From Pseudodesulfovibrio sp. JC047 (GTDB taxonomy: Bacteria; Desulfobacterota; Desulfovibrionia; Desulfovibrionales; Desulfovibrionaceae), in NCBI RefSeq assembly GCF_010468615.1, contig NZ_WUEH01000001.1:1-64000 (forward strand): a stretch of 64,000 bases of DNA, written 5' to 3'. Both the position numbers and the translations under genes were made by a program. The first letter of the stretch is position 1. Every line of letters begins with the position of its first letter. Under the pieces are notes generated by a model. The model made no database searches. It was not told the DNA's origin and was given only the letters and a program-made list of their open reading frames with translations. This document shows positions 52,888 to 61,349 of this stretch, piece after piece.

Positions 52888-52908
52888 TTCTTTATAAACT
52901 GAGTGTAC

Positions 52909-52933
52909 GAGGGGGAGGCGTTAGCCTCCCCTC
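52909..52933 (+). terminator. Hairpin between rpsO and pnp
   Basis: GAGGGGGAGGC and GCCTCCCCTC pair (one bulged G) around loop GTTA. The T-tract is weak (ATTCTTGTC). As in E. coli, an rpsO-pnp intergenic hairpin could be a leaky terminator that sets the pnp level. Confidence 0.65.
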
Positions 52934-53079
52934 ATTCTTGTCACTTTCTGCGACGGAGCCGTCTTTGACGCTTCGCCCCTCACGCCTTAGCTTAGTTGGC
53001 TGCGGAAGGCATTTTTGGTTCACCACGTTCCAAAAGTTCTTACCCAAGCCGGCTAACCCAATCCGAGGGATACGCAGGA

Positions 53080-53118
53080 AGTGATTCACCTATTACCTTA
53101 GTAAGGTAGGAAATCACT
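53080..53118 (+). promoter_or_regulatory. Leader hairpin over the pnp ribosome site
   Basis: AGTGATT (53080-53086) pairs with AATCACT (53112-53118), and ACCTT (53095-53099) with AAGGT (53103-53107), so the ribosome-binding GGTAGGA lies within the 3' arm directly before the ATG. In E. coli PNPase represses itself through a structured pnp leader cut by RNase III. Similar autocontrol is plausible here. Confidence 0.5.
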
Positions 53119-55356
53119 ATGACAATGATTCCTTTTGATGCCACCAGCGTGACCGCAACGGTCGGCGGCATCGACATCACCATCGAAACGGGCAAATACG
53201 CCCGTCAGGCAAGTGGAGCCGTGACGATCACGTCCGGCAAAACCACTGTGCTGGTCACCGCTGTGACCCAACCTCTGGCCATTGATCGCGGATTCTTCCC
53301 CTTGACCTGCAACTATCAGGAAATGGCCTATGCCGCAGGCCGCGTGCCGGGCAACTATTTCCGTCGCGAAGGCCGTCCGTCCGAGCATGAAACCTTGGTT
53401 TCCCGTCTCATTGACCGCCCCATTCGCCCCTTGTTTGCCAAAGGCTTTGCAGATGAAGTGCAGATCATCGCCACGGTCCTGTCCGCTGACCAACAGGTCA
53501 ACCCGGACGTTCTGGCCCTGACTGGTGCCTCTGCGGCCTGCCACATTTCCAAAATGCCGTTCCTCGGCCCCATCGTCGGCGCTCGTGTCGGCTATGTGAA
53601 CGACAAATTCGTGATCAATCCGAGCTACAAGGACATGAACGATGGCTCCAGCCTGAACCTGATCTTCGCGGCAACTCGCGAAGCCATGGTCATGGTTGAA
53701 GGTGGCGGTAACTTCGTCTCCGAAGACCTCGTTGCCGATGCTTTGGCCTGGGGTCACGAACAAATCACTCCGCTCTTCGACATTCAGGACGAACTTCGCG
53801 AGAAAGTCGGCGTTCCCAAGCTGGAAGTCGAAGCCCCTGTCCGCGACGAAGAAGTGGCTGCCTTCCTGGGAGACTTCATCACTGAAGACCTGGAAAAAGC
53901 CCTGACCACTCCCGAAAAATTGATCCGCTACGCTGCCAAGGACGCTGCCAAGCAGAAAGCCAAGGAAGCGGTTGCAGAAAAATTCCCCGACGACGAAGAA
54001 AAGCTCAAGGCCGTCAGCGGCATCTTCGGCGACATGACCAAGAAAATTGTGCGTGACCGTATCGTCAACGAAGGTCTGCGCATTGATGGTCGTGACACCA
54101 CGACCGTTCGTCCGCTCTCCATCGAGACCGGCGTTTTGGCCCAGACTCACGGGTCTGTGCTGTTCCGTCGCGGTGAAACATCCGCACTGGCTGTCGCCAC
54201 TCTGGGTTCCACTCGCGATGAACAACGGTACGACTCCCTGCTCGGAGATGCCACCAAGCGGTTCATGCTGCATTACAACTTCCCACCGTACTGCGTTGGT
54301 GAAGCCCGTATGCTGCGCGGAACCTCTCGTCGTGAAGTTGGTCACGGAGCACTCGCCGAGCGCGCCCTGACCCCGGTTCTACCGAATCAGGACGAATTCC
54401 CGTTCACCATCCGCGTGGTTTCCGAAATCATGGAATCCAACGGTTCCTCGTCCATGGCTTCCGTCTGCGGTGCCACCATGTCCCTCATGGACGCTGGTGT
54501 CCCCATTGCCGAGCCGGTCGCCGGTATTGCCATGGGTCTCTGCAAGGAAGAGGACAAATACTTCGTGTTGACCGATATCCTCGGTGACGAAGACGCCCTT
54601 GGCGATATGGACTTCAAGGTTGCCGGTACCAAAGACGGTATCACGGCCATCCAGATGGACATCAAGATCGCCGGTATTCCTCAGGACGTTCTCAAAAAAG
54701 CCCTGTACCAGGCTAAAGAAGCCCGGACACACATTCTCGATCACATGTGCGACGTTCTCGAAAAGCCGCGTCAGGAATTGTCTGAACTGGCCCCGCAGAT
54801 GGCTGTCGTTCACATTGATCCCGAGAAAATCCGCTCTGTCATCGGACCCGGCGGCAAAAACATCAAGGCCATTACCGCAGAGACTGAAGCCGACATCGAC
54901 ATCGAAGATTCCGGCAAGATCTCCATCTTCGCCCCGACCATGGCATCCATGGAAAAGGCCAAGGAAATGGTCCTGTACTACGACCAGAAAGCCGAACCGG
55001 GCAAAAATTACCTCGGTACCGTGCGCAAGGTTCTGGAAGTCGGCGCTCTCGTCGAGATCCTGCCTGGCATGGAAGGCATGTTGCACATCTCCCAGCTCGA
55101 CTTCGAGCGCGTCGAGCGTGTCGAAGACGTTGTCCAGCTCGGACAGGAAGTCTGGGTCAAGTGCATCTCTCTGGAACCGGGCGGACGTATTCGTTTGTCC
55201 CGCAAGGCATGGCTGATGGAAGAAGCCGGCCAGGAAGTCAATCTGGACGATTTCAAACGTCCCGCCCCTCGTGGCGGTGATCGTGGTGGTCGTCGTGACA
55301 ACCGTGGCGGCGGACGCCGTGACAACCGTGGCGGTGGTAACCGCGGCCGTCGCTAA
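53119..55356 (+). CDS. pnp: Polynucleotide phosphorylase
   Basis: A 745-residue PNPase: two RNase PH domains (first with FFPLTCNYQEMAYAAGRVPG, second with RFMLHYNFPPYCVGE and the active-site stretch FKVAGTKDGITAIQMD), a KH domain (IRSVIGPGGKNIKAITAETE) and an S1 domain (EVGALVEILPGMEGMLHISQ), followed by a C-terminal tail of RGGDRGGRRDNRGG-like repeats. It degrades RNA from the 3' end with phosphate. The Arg/Gly tail is additional to the E. coli form and probably binds RNA. Confidence 0.97.
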   Translation: MTMIPFDATSVTATVGGIDITIETGKYARQASGAVTITSGKTTVLVTAVTQPLAIDRGFFPLTCNYQEMAYAAGRVPGNYFRREGRPSEHETLVSRLIDRPIRPLFAKGFADEVQIIATVLSADQQVNPDVLALTGASAACHISKMPFLGPIVGARVGYVNDKFVINPSYKDMNDGSSLNLIFAATREAMVMVEGGGNFVSEDLVADALAWGHEQITPLFDIQDELREKVGVPKLEVEAPVRDEEVAAFLGDFITEDLEKALTTPEKLIRYAAKDAAKQKAKEAVAEKFPDDEEKLKAVSGIFGDMTKKIVRDRIVNEGLRIDGRDTTTVRPLSIETGVLAQTHGSVLFRRGETSALAVATLGSTRDEQRYDSLLGDATKRFMLHYNFPPYCVGEARMLRGTSRREVGHGALAERALTPVLPNQDEFPFTIRVVSEIMESNGSSSMASVCGATMSLMDAGVPIAEPVAGIAMGLCKEEDKYFVLTDILGDEDALGDMDFKVAGTKDGITAIQMDIKIAGIPQDVLKKALYQAKEARTHILDHMCDVLEKPRQELSELAPQMAVVHIDPEKIRSVIGPGGKNIKAITAETEADIDIEDSGKISIFAPTMASMEKAKEMVLYYDQKAEPGKNYLGTVRKVLEVGALVEILPGMEGMLHISQLDFERVERVEDVVQLGQEVWVKCISLEPGGRIRLSRKAWLMEEAGQEVNLDDFKRPAPRGGDRGGRRDNRGGGRRDNRGGGNRGRR

Positions 55357-55377
55357 GTCCTGAACCAAAACATTCTC

Positions 55378-55417
55378 AACCGCCCTGTCCAGCTTCCGTT
55401 GGACAGGGCGGTTTTTT
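55378..55417 (+). terminator. Terminator after pnp
   Basis: AACCGCCCTGTCCA and TGGACAGGGCGGTT form a 14-bp stem with an eight-base loop, followed by T residues. It closes the rimP-pnp operon. Confidence 0.95.
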
Positions 55418-55525
55418 CATGGCCTCCCCTCCCAACATTCCATACATCCTTTTCAGCCCTCTCCCCTCCAAGCATAGACAGAGTCAATAGCTGGGTGTAA
55501 TTAGAGACGAAAAGGAGATGCTCTC

Positions 55526-55738
55526 ATGACAGAGACGATTATTTACGGAAAATCCACCTGACCGCACACCAAGCGGGCGTTGGATGCGCACCCGAACGCA
55601 AAATTTGTGGATGTTGTGATGAACCCGGCCGATCTGGAAAAGATGCTCAAACTGACAGATGGCCTTCGCAAGGTCCCGGTCATTGTCCACGACGGCACCA
55701 CGACGATCGGCTTCAATCGAGGCTCATGACACGTCTAA
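55526..55738 (+). CDS. Glutaredoxin-like UXX-star-type selenoprotein with two in-frame TGA codons
   Basis: Reading through TGA codons at 55559 (codon 12) and 55727 (codon 68) gives a 70-residue protein ending at TAA 55736-55738. It begins MTETIIYGKST-U-PHTKRAL, continues DLEKMLKLTDGLRKVPVIV and ends IGFNRGS-U-HV. The strand-helix plan, the redox position of the first U, the cis-Pro segment KVPVIV and the C-terminal U are those of the small glutaredoxin-like UXX-star selenoproteins, some of which carry a second Cys/Sec near the end. AAAGGAG lies eight bases before the ATG. Coding character continues unbroken after codon 12, so a decayed gene is unlikely. The start and the first TGA are firm; the second Sec is a strong suggestion. 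Confidence 0.8.
55563..55588 (+). promoter_or_regulatory. Candidate bacterial SECIS hairpin after the first TGA
   Basis: One base after the TGA, CGCA pairs with TGCG and CCAA with TTGG (small internal loop), leaving an apical loop GCGGGCG with a G-rich centre. Bacterial SelB needs such a stem directly downstream of the UGA inside the coding region. Folding and SelB binding were not tested. Confidence 0.5.
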
Positions 55739-55766
55739 GCTGTCGGCAGGATGTCGATACACCACA

Positions 55767-55798
55767 AAAAATCCCGAAGCCTTTGCTCCGGGATTTTT
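55767..55798. terminator. Bidirectional terminator
   Basis: AAAAATCCCG and CGGGATTTTT form a 10-bp stem separated by 12 bases. It lies between the selenoprotein gene and the convergent MEMO-family gene and has T-tracts on both strands. Confidence 0.85.
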
Positions 55799-55836
55799 CA
55801 ATTCATTTTTCACGAAAAGAAACAGAGCGACAACGA

Positions 55837-56646
55837 TCAGCTTACCAACACCCCGGCATACCCCACAACCTGATCGAAATCCCCGGACACTTCGCCGGAG
55901 GTGGCATAAGACACCACCTCGACATGAGTCGCCCCCATTTCGGCCACGGCAAACATCCCGGTTGTCATCGGCAAAACACCGCACATGGAAATATCATTTC
56001 CCCGAACCGTTTCAAACAAAGCGGCGGGGTCAGACACATCAAGCGCGTTCAAGGCCAACGCATCCTGTGCCTTGGCTACATCGTGGGCAATGTAATGACT
56101 CATGTCCGAACTGACGACAATGGAAACGGACCGATCAAAGGACGCAAGGACCTGCCCTATGGCCTGTCCTGTCCGCCTGAGCACGTCGAGAGACGACGAA
56201 GCAATGGTAATCGGCACAATGGTCGTCCTCGGGTTCAAACGATGGAGAAACGGCAATATGACCTCAATGGAATGTTCCTGCTGGTGCGCACGCCTATCAG
56301 CCCGCAATAGCGGCACAGCCATCAGTAAGGCCTCTGCCAATTCCACATCAACGGACAACGACGCTCCGGGAATATGCCAATTCCCATCACCCCACAGCGA
56401 AAAAGAGTCTCCGAGTCCGGTATGGTTGGGTCCGAGAAGCAGGATAGTCGGTGCCAGATTAGCCATTCCCAAGGTGGTCCCACAGACAGCCCCGGAATAG
56501 ACGTATCCGGCATGTGGCACCATGGCGAGCCGTGTCGGGGCTTCACGTTTCTCCCCTGCCATATTGAGAAAACCATCAACCACAGAACAAAGCAATTCCG
56601 GGTCGGCATCATAAAACCGTCCGGCAACGACAGGATGTCTCTCCAT
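55837..56646 (-). CDS. amrB: MEMO-family AmmeMemoRadiSam protein B
   Basis: A 269-residue MEMO1-like protein: VVAGRFYDADPELLCSVV, MVPHAGYVYSGAVCG, LLGPNHTGLG, EHSIEVILPFL, and SSDMSHYIAHDVA, with the conserved His residues that bind metal in MEMO proteins. In bacteria it goes together with an AMMECR1 protein and a radical SAM enzyme, absent here. Function unresolved. The gene is convergent with the selenoprotein gene, with a shared terminator. Confidence 0.9.
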   Translation of the reverse strand: MERHPVVAGRFYDADPELLCSVVDGFLNMAGEKREAPTRLAMVPHAGYVYSGAVCGTTLGMANLAPTILLLGPNHTGLGDSFSLWGDGNWHIPGASLSVDVELAEALLMAVPLLRADRRAHQQEHSIEVILPFLHRLNPRTTIVPITIASSSLDVLRRTGQAIGQVLASFDRSVSIVVSSDMSHYIAHDVAKAQDALALNALDVSDPAALFETVRGNDISMCGVLPMTTGMFAVAEMGATHVEVVSYATSGEVSGDFDQVVGYAGVLVS

Positions 56647-56774
56647 ATCCTCGACTCCTTACAAAAAGGTCTTCACAGCACAACGCACCACACTCTCCAT
56701 CCAGCATGGAGCATGCCCACTGCGTCCCTCCCCAAAAGGACGACAGACACGCGGTAAAAACCTGAAAACCGTGT

Positions 56775-59700
56775 TTACTGAACGCCTTGATACACTGAAG
56801 CTTTTTGCTCCAGCTCATAGGTTTGGAGAGCGGATTTGGCGAGTTGCGCCTGAAGTGTTTCAGGCTTCTTCTCGATAATATCACCGAGCAAATGCCGCCA
56901 CTCTTCCATGGCACCGGCCTTGCGATAAATTCGGGCGAGCTTGAATCGGGTGGACGCCCACTCAGGGTTATCCACCTTGATATACCGATCATATTCCTTG
57001 GCCCACTTGAGCGCTTCATCATACCGGCCGGACCGTTCGGTGGCATAGATGGACATCAACACCGTGTCCTTGATCTTTTCCGGGTCGCCATGGGTCTGAA
57101 GCAACAGGGCCAACGCTTCCTGGGCATAGACAAAAACTCGTCTCAAATCCTGCCGCTGCATGGCATCCTTGGCCATGTAATACATTGCATACGCTCGAAA
57201 TGCTGGGGAAACCGACGCATCCTTGGCAAGTTCCGCCCACAAAGGCATGGCCTGACGCGCATCGCCAAGATTCTGCAAGGACATGGCCCGCGCATATTCA
57301 AGCTGCTTTTGTTGCGCCGGATCAAGTGTCCAGTTCTTTTTGGCCATGGCCACCAAATCAGCGATATCCTTCCAATTCAATTGGTCCAAATGAATATTCA
57401 CGGCCAATCCAAGGGCTTCGCCAGAAGCACCCGGAATCTGTTTCTTTTGCAAATATGGCGCAATCAACGCAAGCGCCTTGTCCGGTTGGCCTATTTTCCA
57501 GTAACTGGTCGCAATGGCAATTTTCGTCGTATCGTTGACCTTGGACCCGTCCTTGCCAATGAAATCATAAGTTTCCCAATAGCGAACCACGCGGCCAAAC
57601 CGTTCTTCGTCAATCATGCCGGGCACGGCCAAAACAAAGACGGAATCGCCGAGCTTTCTGGCCTTTGCAACAAGCGGGTTGTCCGGGTAATTTTCAACGA
57701 GATCTTGTGCCGCCGTCAATGCCTCGGGATACTTCTTGTTAAATGCGTACCACATGGCCAGTTTAAGCTGGGCAATGGGAGCCAACGGACTGTCTGGGTG
57801 CTGAGTGACAATATCCTTGTACACCCGCTGGGGATTGAGATTGTACGGCCTGTCAAAGACATCCACCATTTCATGCATGGCGGGATCGTCATAAATCCCC
57901 TCTTCAGCCAACCGCATCTTGCCAATCAATCCACCCTCTGCATCGGGATAGTTGGTCACCACTTTCTCATAAATCTGTTTGGCCGACTGTTTTTCGCCAA
58001 GACGGATATAAATATCACCTATCCGTGCCAGAACAACGTCTGCACCATCAGCATCTGGATTCAAGTTGTATGCGGTAAAATAATGATTCTTGGCTGCCTG
58101 CCATTTCTTGAGTTCCATCTCCACATCACCGGCCAACCGCAAAAACTCCGGATTTTCCATGTAATAATTCGGCCACCGCTTATCGATGTAATCCACGATC
58201 TGAAATCCCTGCTCAAGGAACCCGGTCCGGTTGAGCGAATCGGCCAGATAAAACGCCGCCGGCTTGACCAGTTGATGCTCTGGGTAGGTCTGAATCAGAT
58301 ACTGGAACTGATCCGCCGCCTTTTTATATTCCTTCTTTCGATAGAAAAACTCTCCCCAGTAATAACTGATGGATGGAATGTTATCGTCATCAGGATATTT
58401 TTCCTGCAAAATCTTGAAATAGGCACGCGCTTCCGGAAAGTTGCCGACCTGTAAATTCAACAGTCCCAAATTAAGCAGCGCACGCGGCACACGAGTAGAA
58501 CGCAAATTCGCATTCATGGCCGCAATATACGCCTGTCCGACCTCATCAAACCGATCGACAAGTGTTCCCGAATACAACTGTTTCTTGATATCGGCCACCG
58601 CAAACAGGGTTTCCTCCCGCACATCGTCCGGGACATCGGCCTGTTTCAAAATATCTTCATATAATGGAAGAGCCGCTTCCAACGCCCCATTGAACATCAG
58701 AGACTGTGCGTCATATAACGCATCCCGAATCTCTTCCTGATGGGCTTTTGCCTGCTCTTCCGGCGACAACTCCGGCACCGGCTCTTCGCCTGTCCCGGAT
58801 TGCGCGACCTGTTCGCCGTCAGCTGCCGCACCATCGGCTTGTGCCTGATCGGAGACAACGGATGAAACATCGGGGGAAGCAACCGCATCCTTTCGTGCCG
58901 CTTCCAGACTTTCCACGACCTGAGCCGTCTCTTCCGGTGTCGCAGCCGGCGGAGGCGCACCATTCACCACGGTCGGCGGTGATGCCATCACCTGACCACT
59001 GACCTGCCCTTTCCCGGAAACAGCCGCCGAAGATTCCACAACAGGACGAGCCAATTCCGCAAATTGCACATCATCCGCCGTTTTTTTCACGGCCTTGAAC
59101 CGTAACGCATTGGACGCGGGATAGATTCCCGTCACCACTTCGCGGGGAACATCCGGCTTCACGGATTCAGGCTGATCGACCGGGATGACACTCTTTTCTT
59201 TCTCGATATCAGAAGTGGAAGCCGCCACAGGCATCTTCTTTGACCCCCTCCCTGTGGGGGGAGGAGCCACTTCACTTCTGACAGAATAAGGAACCGCAAA
59301 AAAAGGTTTTCGATCACTCTCTGATGTGGACGTCGTCTTTTTTTCCACGTCGGGAATGACAGCCGGAGGCTCGACAGCGTCTTGTGGAACTGCCACTGGC
59401 TCGGTTTGAACCGCAGGTATTGGCAATGATTTTGGCTGCACTTTGGACTGAGAAGAAAACGTCGACGCAGGCTTGGGCGTGGTCTTCTCGGGTGTCCACC
59501 GCGCTCCGATGGGATCACGAAATACCTGGACCACAAAATCGGATGAACCAGGCACGGGAAGACGGATGTATCCAAACGCATTGGTTCGAGTTTCAAGGAC
59601 CACCCCTTTTTCCGAACTGGTGATGGATTGTACCAATTTGCCGGGATAGGTCTTGTTCGTCGGCTTGGGTTCCGTGTCCCATATTCCGGGAGGCAAAGAA

Positions 59701-59900
59701 ATCAGCAGTCCGGTTGCGCCGGTGCGAGAAACAACTGCCTTTGGCAACGCGTTGGAATCAAATGAGAAAGTAACCTTATCTGAATCGCCAAGTGCTTGAA
59801 AATTTACACGTAACGCTTTGGCCGGACTGACGAAAATCACTCCGGCACACAGGGCCGCCACAATGGGCCATAGTATTTTTTTGGCGTTTTTCACTCTCAC
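56775..59900 (-). CDS. Large secreted TPR-repeat protein
   Basis: A 1041-residue protein. A signal peptide (1-29, ending SPAKA) is followed by a beta-rich domain (about 30-135) resembling the start of AMIN-type envelope domains, a Pro/Ala/Glu-rich linker (140-390), and a series of TPR-like helices from about 390 to the end (FPEARAYFKILQEKYPDDDN, KKAADQFQYLIQTYPEHQLV). The plan suggests a periplasmic scaffold bound to peptidoglycan or an envelope machine. It lies 62 bases downstream of the sigma-54 regulator gene on the same strand. Substrate or partner unknown. No enzyme motif is visible. Confidence 0.75.
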   Translation of the reverse strand: MRVKNAKKILWPIVAALCAGVIFVSPAKALRVNFQALGDSDKVTFSFDSNALPKAVVSRTGATGLLISLPPGIWDTEPKPTNKTYPGKLVQSITSSEKGVVLETRTNAFGYIRLPVPGSSDFVVQVFRDPIGARWTPEKTTPKPASTFSSQSKVQPKSLPIPAVQTEPVAVPQDAVEPPAVIPDVEKKTTSTSESDRKPFFAVPYSVRSEVAPPPTGRGSKKMPVAASTSDIEKEKSVIPVDQPESVKPDVPREVVTGIYPASNALRFKAVKKTADDVQFAELARPVVESSAAVSGKGQVSGQVMASPPTVVNGAPPPAATPEETAQVVESLEAARKDAVASPDVSSVVSDQAQADGAAADGEQVAQSGTGEEPVPELSPEEQAKAHQEEIRDALYDAQSLMFNGALEAALPLYEDILKQADVPDDVREETLFAVADIKKQLYSGTLVDRFDEVGQAYIAAMNANLRSTRVPRALLNLGLLNLQVGNFPEARAYFKILQEKYPDDDNIPSISYYWGEFFYRKKEYKKAADQFQYLIQTYPEHQLVKPAAFYLADSLNRTGFLEQGFQIVDYIDKRWPNYYMENPEFLRLAGDVEMELKKWQAAKNHYFTAYNLNPDADGADVVLARIGDIYIRLGEKQSAKQIYEKVVTNYPDAEGGLIGKMRLAEEGIYDDPAMHEMVDVFDRPYNLNPQRVYKDIVTQHPDSPLAPIAQLKLAMWYAFNKKYPEALTAAQDLVENYPDNPLVAKARKLGDSVFVLAVPGMIDEERFGRVVRYWETYDFIGKDGSKVNDTTKIAIATSYWKIGQPDKALALIAPYLQKKQIPGASGEALGLAVNIHLDQLNWKDIADLVAMAKKNWTLDPAQQKQLEYARAMSLQNLGDARQAMPLWAELAKDASVSPAFRAYAMYYMAKDAMQRQDLRRVFVYAQEALALLLQTHGDPEKIKDTVLMSIYATERSGRYDEALKWAKEYDRYIKVDNPEWASTRFKLARIYRKAGAMEEWRHLLGDIIEKKPETLQAQLAKSALQTYELEQKASVYQGVQ

Positions 59901-59962
59901 GTCAGACAGTTATGCAATTGTCATGCAACCCGGCCACTCATTTCCGGACCAGCACACCTGAT

Positions 59963-60979
59963 TTACAACAAATCCCGTTTTTTCAATTTCTCGATCAATG
60001 TCGTTCGTTTGATACCGACCAACTCAGCGGCCTTGTTTTTCACGCCGCCCGCCTGCTCCAGGGCTTCGGTCAATAAATGGCCTTCGATCTTTTCCAGAAA
60101 TTCCTTGAGCTTCATATTCCTGTCCCGCAGGTCCTTCAAATGAGGCCAGGCGAAACCTGCTGGAACAACAGGCTGAAACGACTCGATCTTTTTCAAAGGG
60201 CACTCGCCGATATCTTCAAAAATCTTGTCAGGCAAATCTTCCGGCAAGACCTGGCATCCATCACAAAGGATAGAGAGACGTTCCATGAAATTTTCTAGTT
60301 CACGGACATTGCCGGGCCAGGAATAGGACAATAGCATTTCCTGAGCCTTCTTGGAAACATTCAATTTCTTCCGAGCTTTTCTGGCGCACTGGCTGCATAA
60401 AAAATGTTCTGCCAGCAATAAGATATCATTCCCCCGTTTCCGCAAGGCCGGCACATGCAGAGGAATAACATTCAACCGATAAAACAAATCTTCGCGAAAA
60501 CGTCCGGCTTCGACCTCTTTTTCAAGGTCTCGATTTGTCGCGGCCACAACCCGGACATCCACCTTCTTGATAGAGGTGCCGCCAACGCGTTCGATCTCTT
60601 TTTCCTGAAGCGCACGGAGAATCTTGACTTGCAGCGAAAGATCCATATCTCCGATCTCGTCAAGAAAAATCGTCCCGCCATCCGCCAACTCAAACCGACC
60701 CGGACGAGATCGTATGGCATGGGTAAACGCACCCTTTTCATGGCCAAAGAGTTCGGATTCCAACAATTCCCTCGGGATAGCACCACAATTGATAGGCACA
60801 AACGGTCTATTGCGGCGGGCACTATTCTCATGCAAGGCCCTGACAAGCAGTTCCTTGCCTGTGCCTGACTCACCAGTGACCAGCACGGTACTATCTGTGG
60901 GGGCAACTTTTCCCAACACCCTGAAAACACTTGCCAGAGCGGGGCTATTGCCGATTATGCCATCCAGATTCAATCCCAT
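59963..60979 (-). CDS. Sigma-54 activator without receiver domain, GAFTHA variant
   Basis: A 338-residue AAA+ activator: Walker A GESGTGKE (36-43), [13 protein letters not shown] (76-88), [11 protein letters not shown] (101-111), [38 protein letters not shown] and a C-terminal Fis-type HTH ([20 protein letters not shown]). The loop that touches sigma-54 is GAFTGA in nearly all relatives; here the fifth residue is His. It has no N-terminal sensor, so control must come from expression or a partner. GGAGGAG lies just upstream of the ATG. Possible targets are the TPR gene downstream and the flagellar promoter at 44515-44535. Confidence 0.88.
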   Translation of the reverse strand: MGLNLDGIIGNSPALASVFRVLGKVAPTDSTVLVTGESGTGKELLVRALHENSARRNRPFVPINCGAIPRELLESELFGHEKGAFTHAIRSRPGRFELADGGTIFLDEIGDMDLSLQVKILRALQEKEIERVGGTSIKKVDVRVVAATNRDLEKEVEAGRFREDLFYRLNVIPLHVPALRKRGNDILLLAEHFLCSQCARKARKKLNVSKKAQEMLLSYSWPGNVRELENFMERLSILCDGCQVLPEDLPDKIFEDIGECPLKKIESFQPVVPAGFAWPHLKDLRDRNMKLKEFLEKIEGHLLTEALEQAGGVKNKAAELVGIKRTTLIEKLKKRDLL

Positions 60980-61349
60980 CTCTCCTCCAAAATCACATGC
61001 CTATTCTTCAAGCAAATTGATCCAATCTGCAATTATTACTTCGATAACACATTTTTACTGTCAACAAACTGACAGTATGTCAACGCATTGCGGAAAATTT
61101 GGCAAAAAAAACAGAAAAAACAATGGATTCGATAACGAATAGCACAACAAAAACCACAGCCGCCCCCACTGCAAACAGCAGTCTGCGGGCGAATCCCAGT
61201 CGATTTGCAAAAAGCACACCGCCCAAAAAAAAGGGTCGATACGGACAGACATCCGTACCGACCCTCACCAAACAATTCATCTCTTTCTAAAACAACTTTA
61301 CCCTTCCGATACGCAGTACTGTCGATCTCGGAAAGAAGAACTCATCCAA
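60980..61349. other. Gene-free region with a terminator and a palindrome
   Basis: Holds the promoter side of the sigma-54 activator gene with the palindrome ACTGTCA-N6-TGACAGT at 61057-61076 (7-bp arms), a candidate operator. At 61233-61264 GGGTCG-TACGGA pairs with TCCGTA-CGACCC; on the minus strand an eight-T tract follows, so it terminates the FAD-enzyme gene. Short frames on both strands have no ribosome site. Confidence 0.6.

Noticed and set aside
53098-54345. A 415-codon open frame on the minus strand
   Set aside because: Antisense shadow of pnp with a Gly/His/Asp-rich product unlike any protein family.
55526-55561. The TGA at codon 12 considered as a pseudogene mutation
   Set aside because: The TGA sits at the redox position, the frame remains coding to a proper end and a hairpin follows, so selenocysteine explains it better.
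61080-61280. A minus-strand hydrophobic frame of 66 codons
   Set aside because: It covers the terminator hairpin of the FAD-enzyme gene and has no ribosome site.
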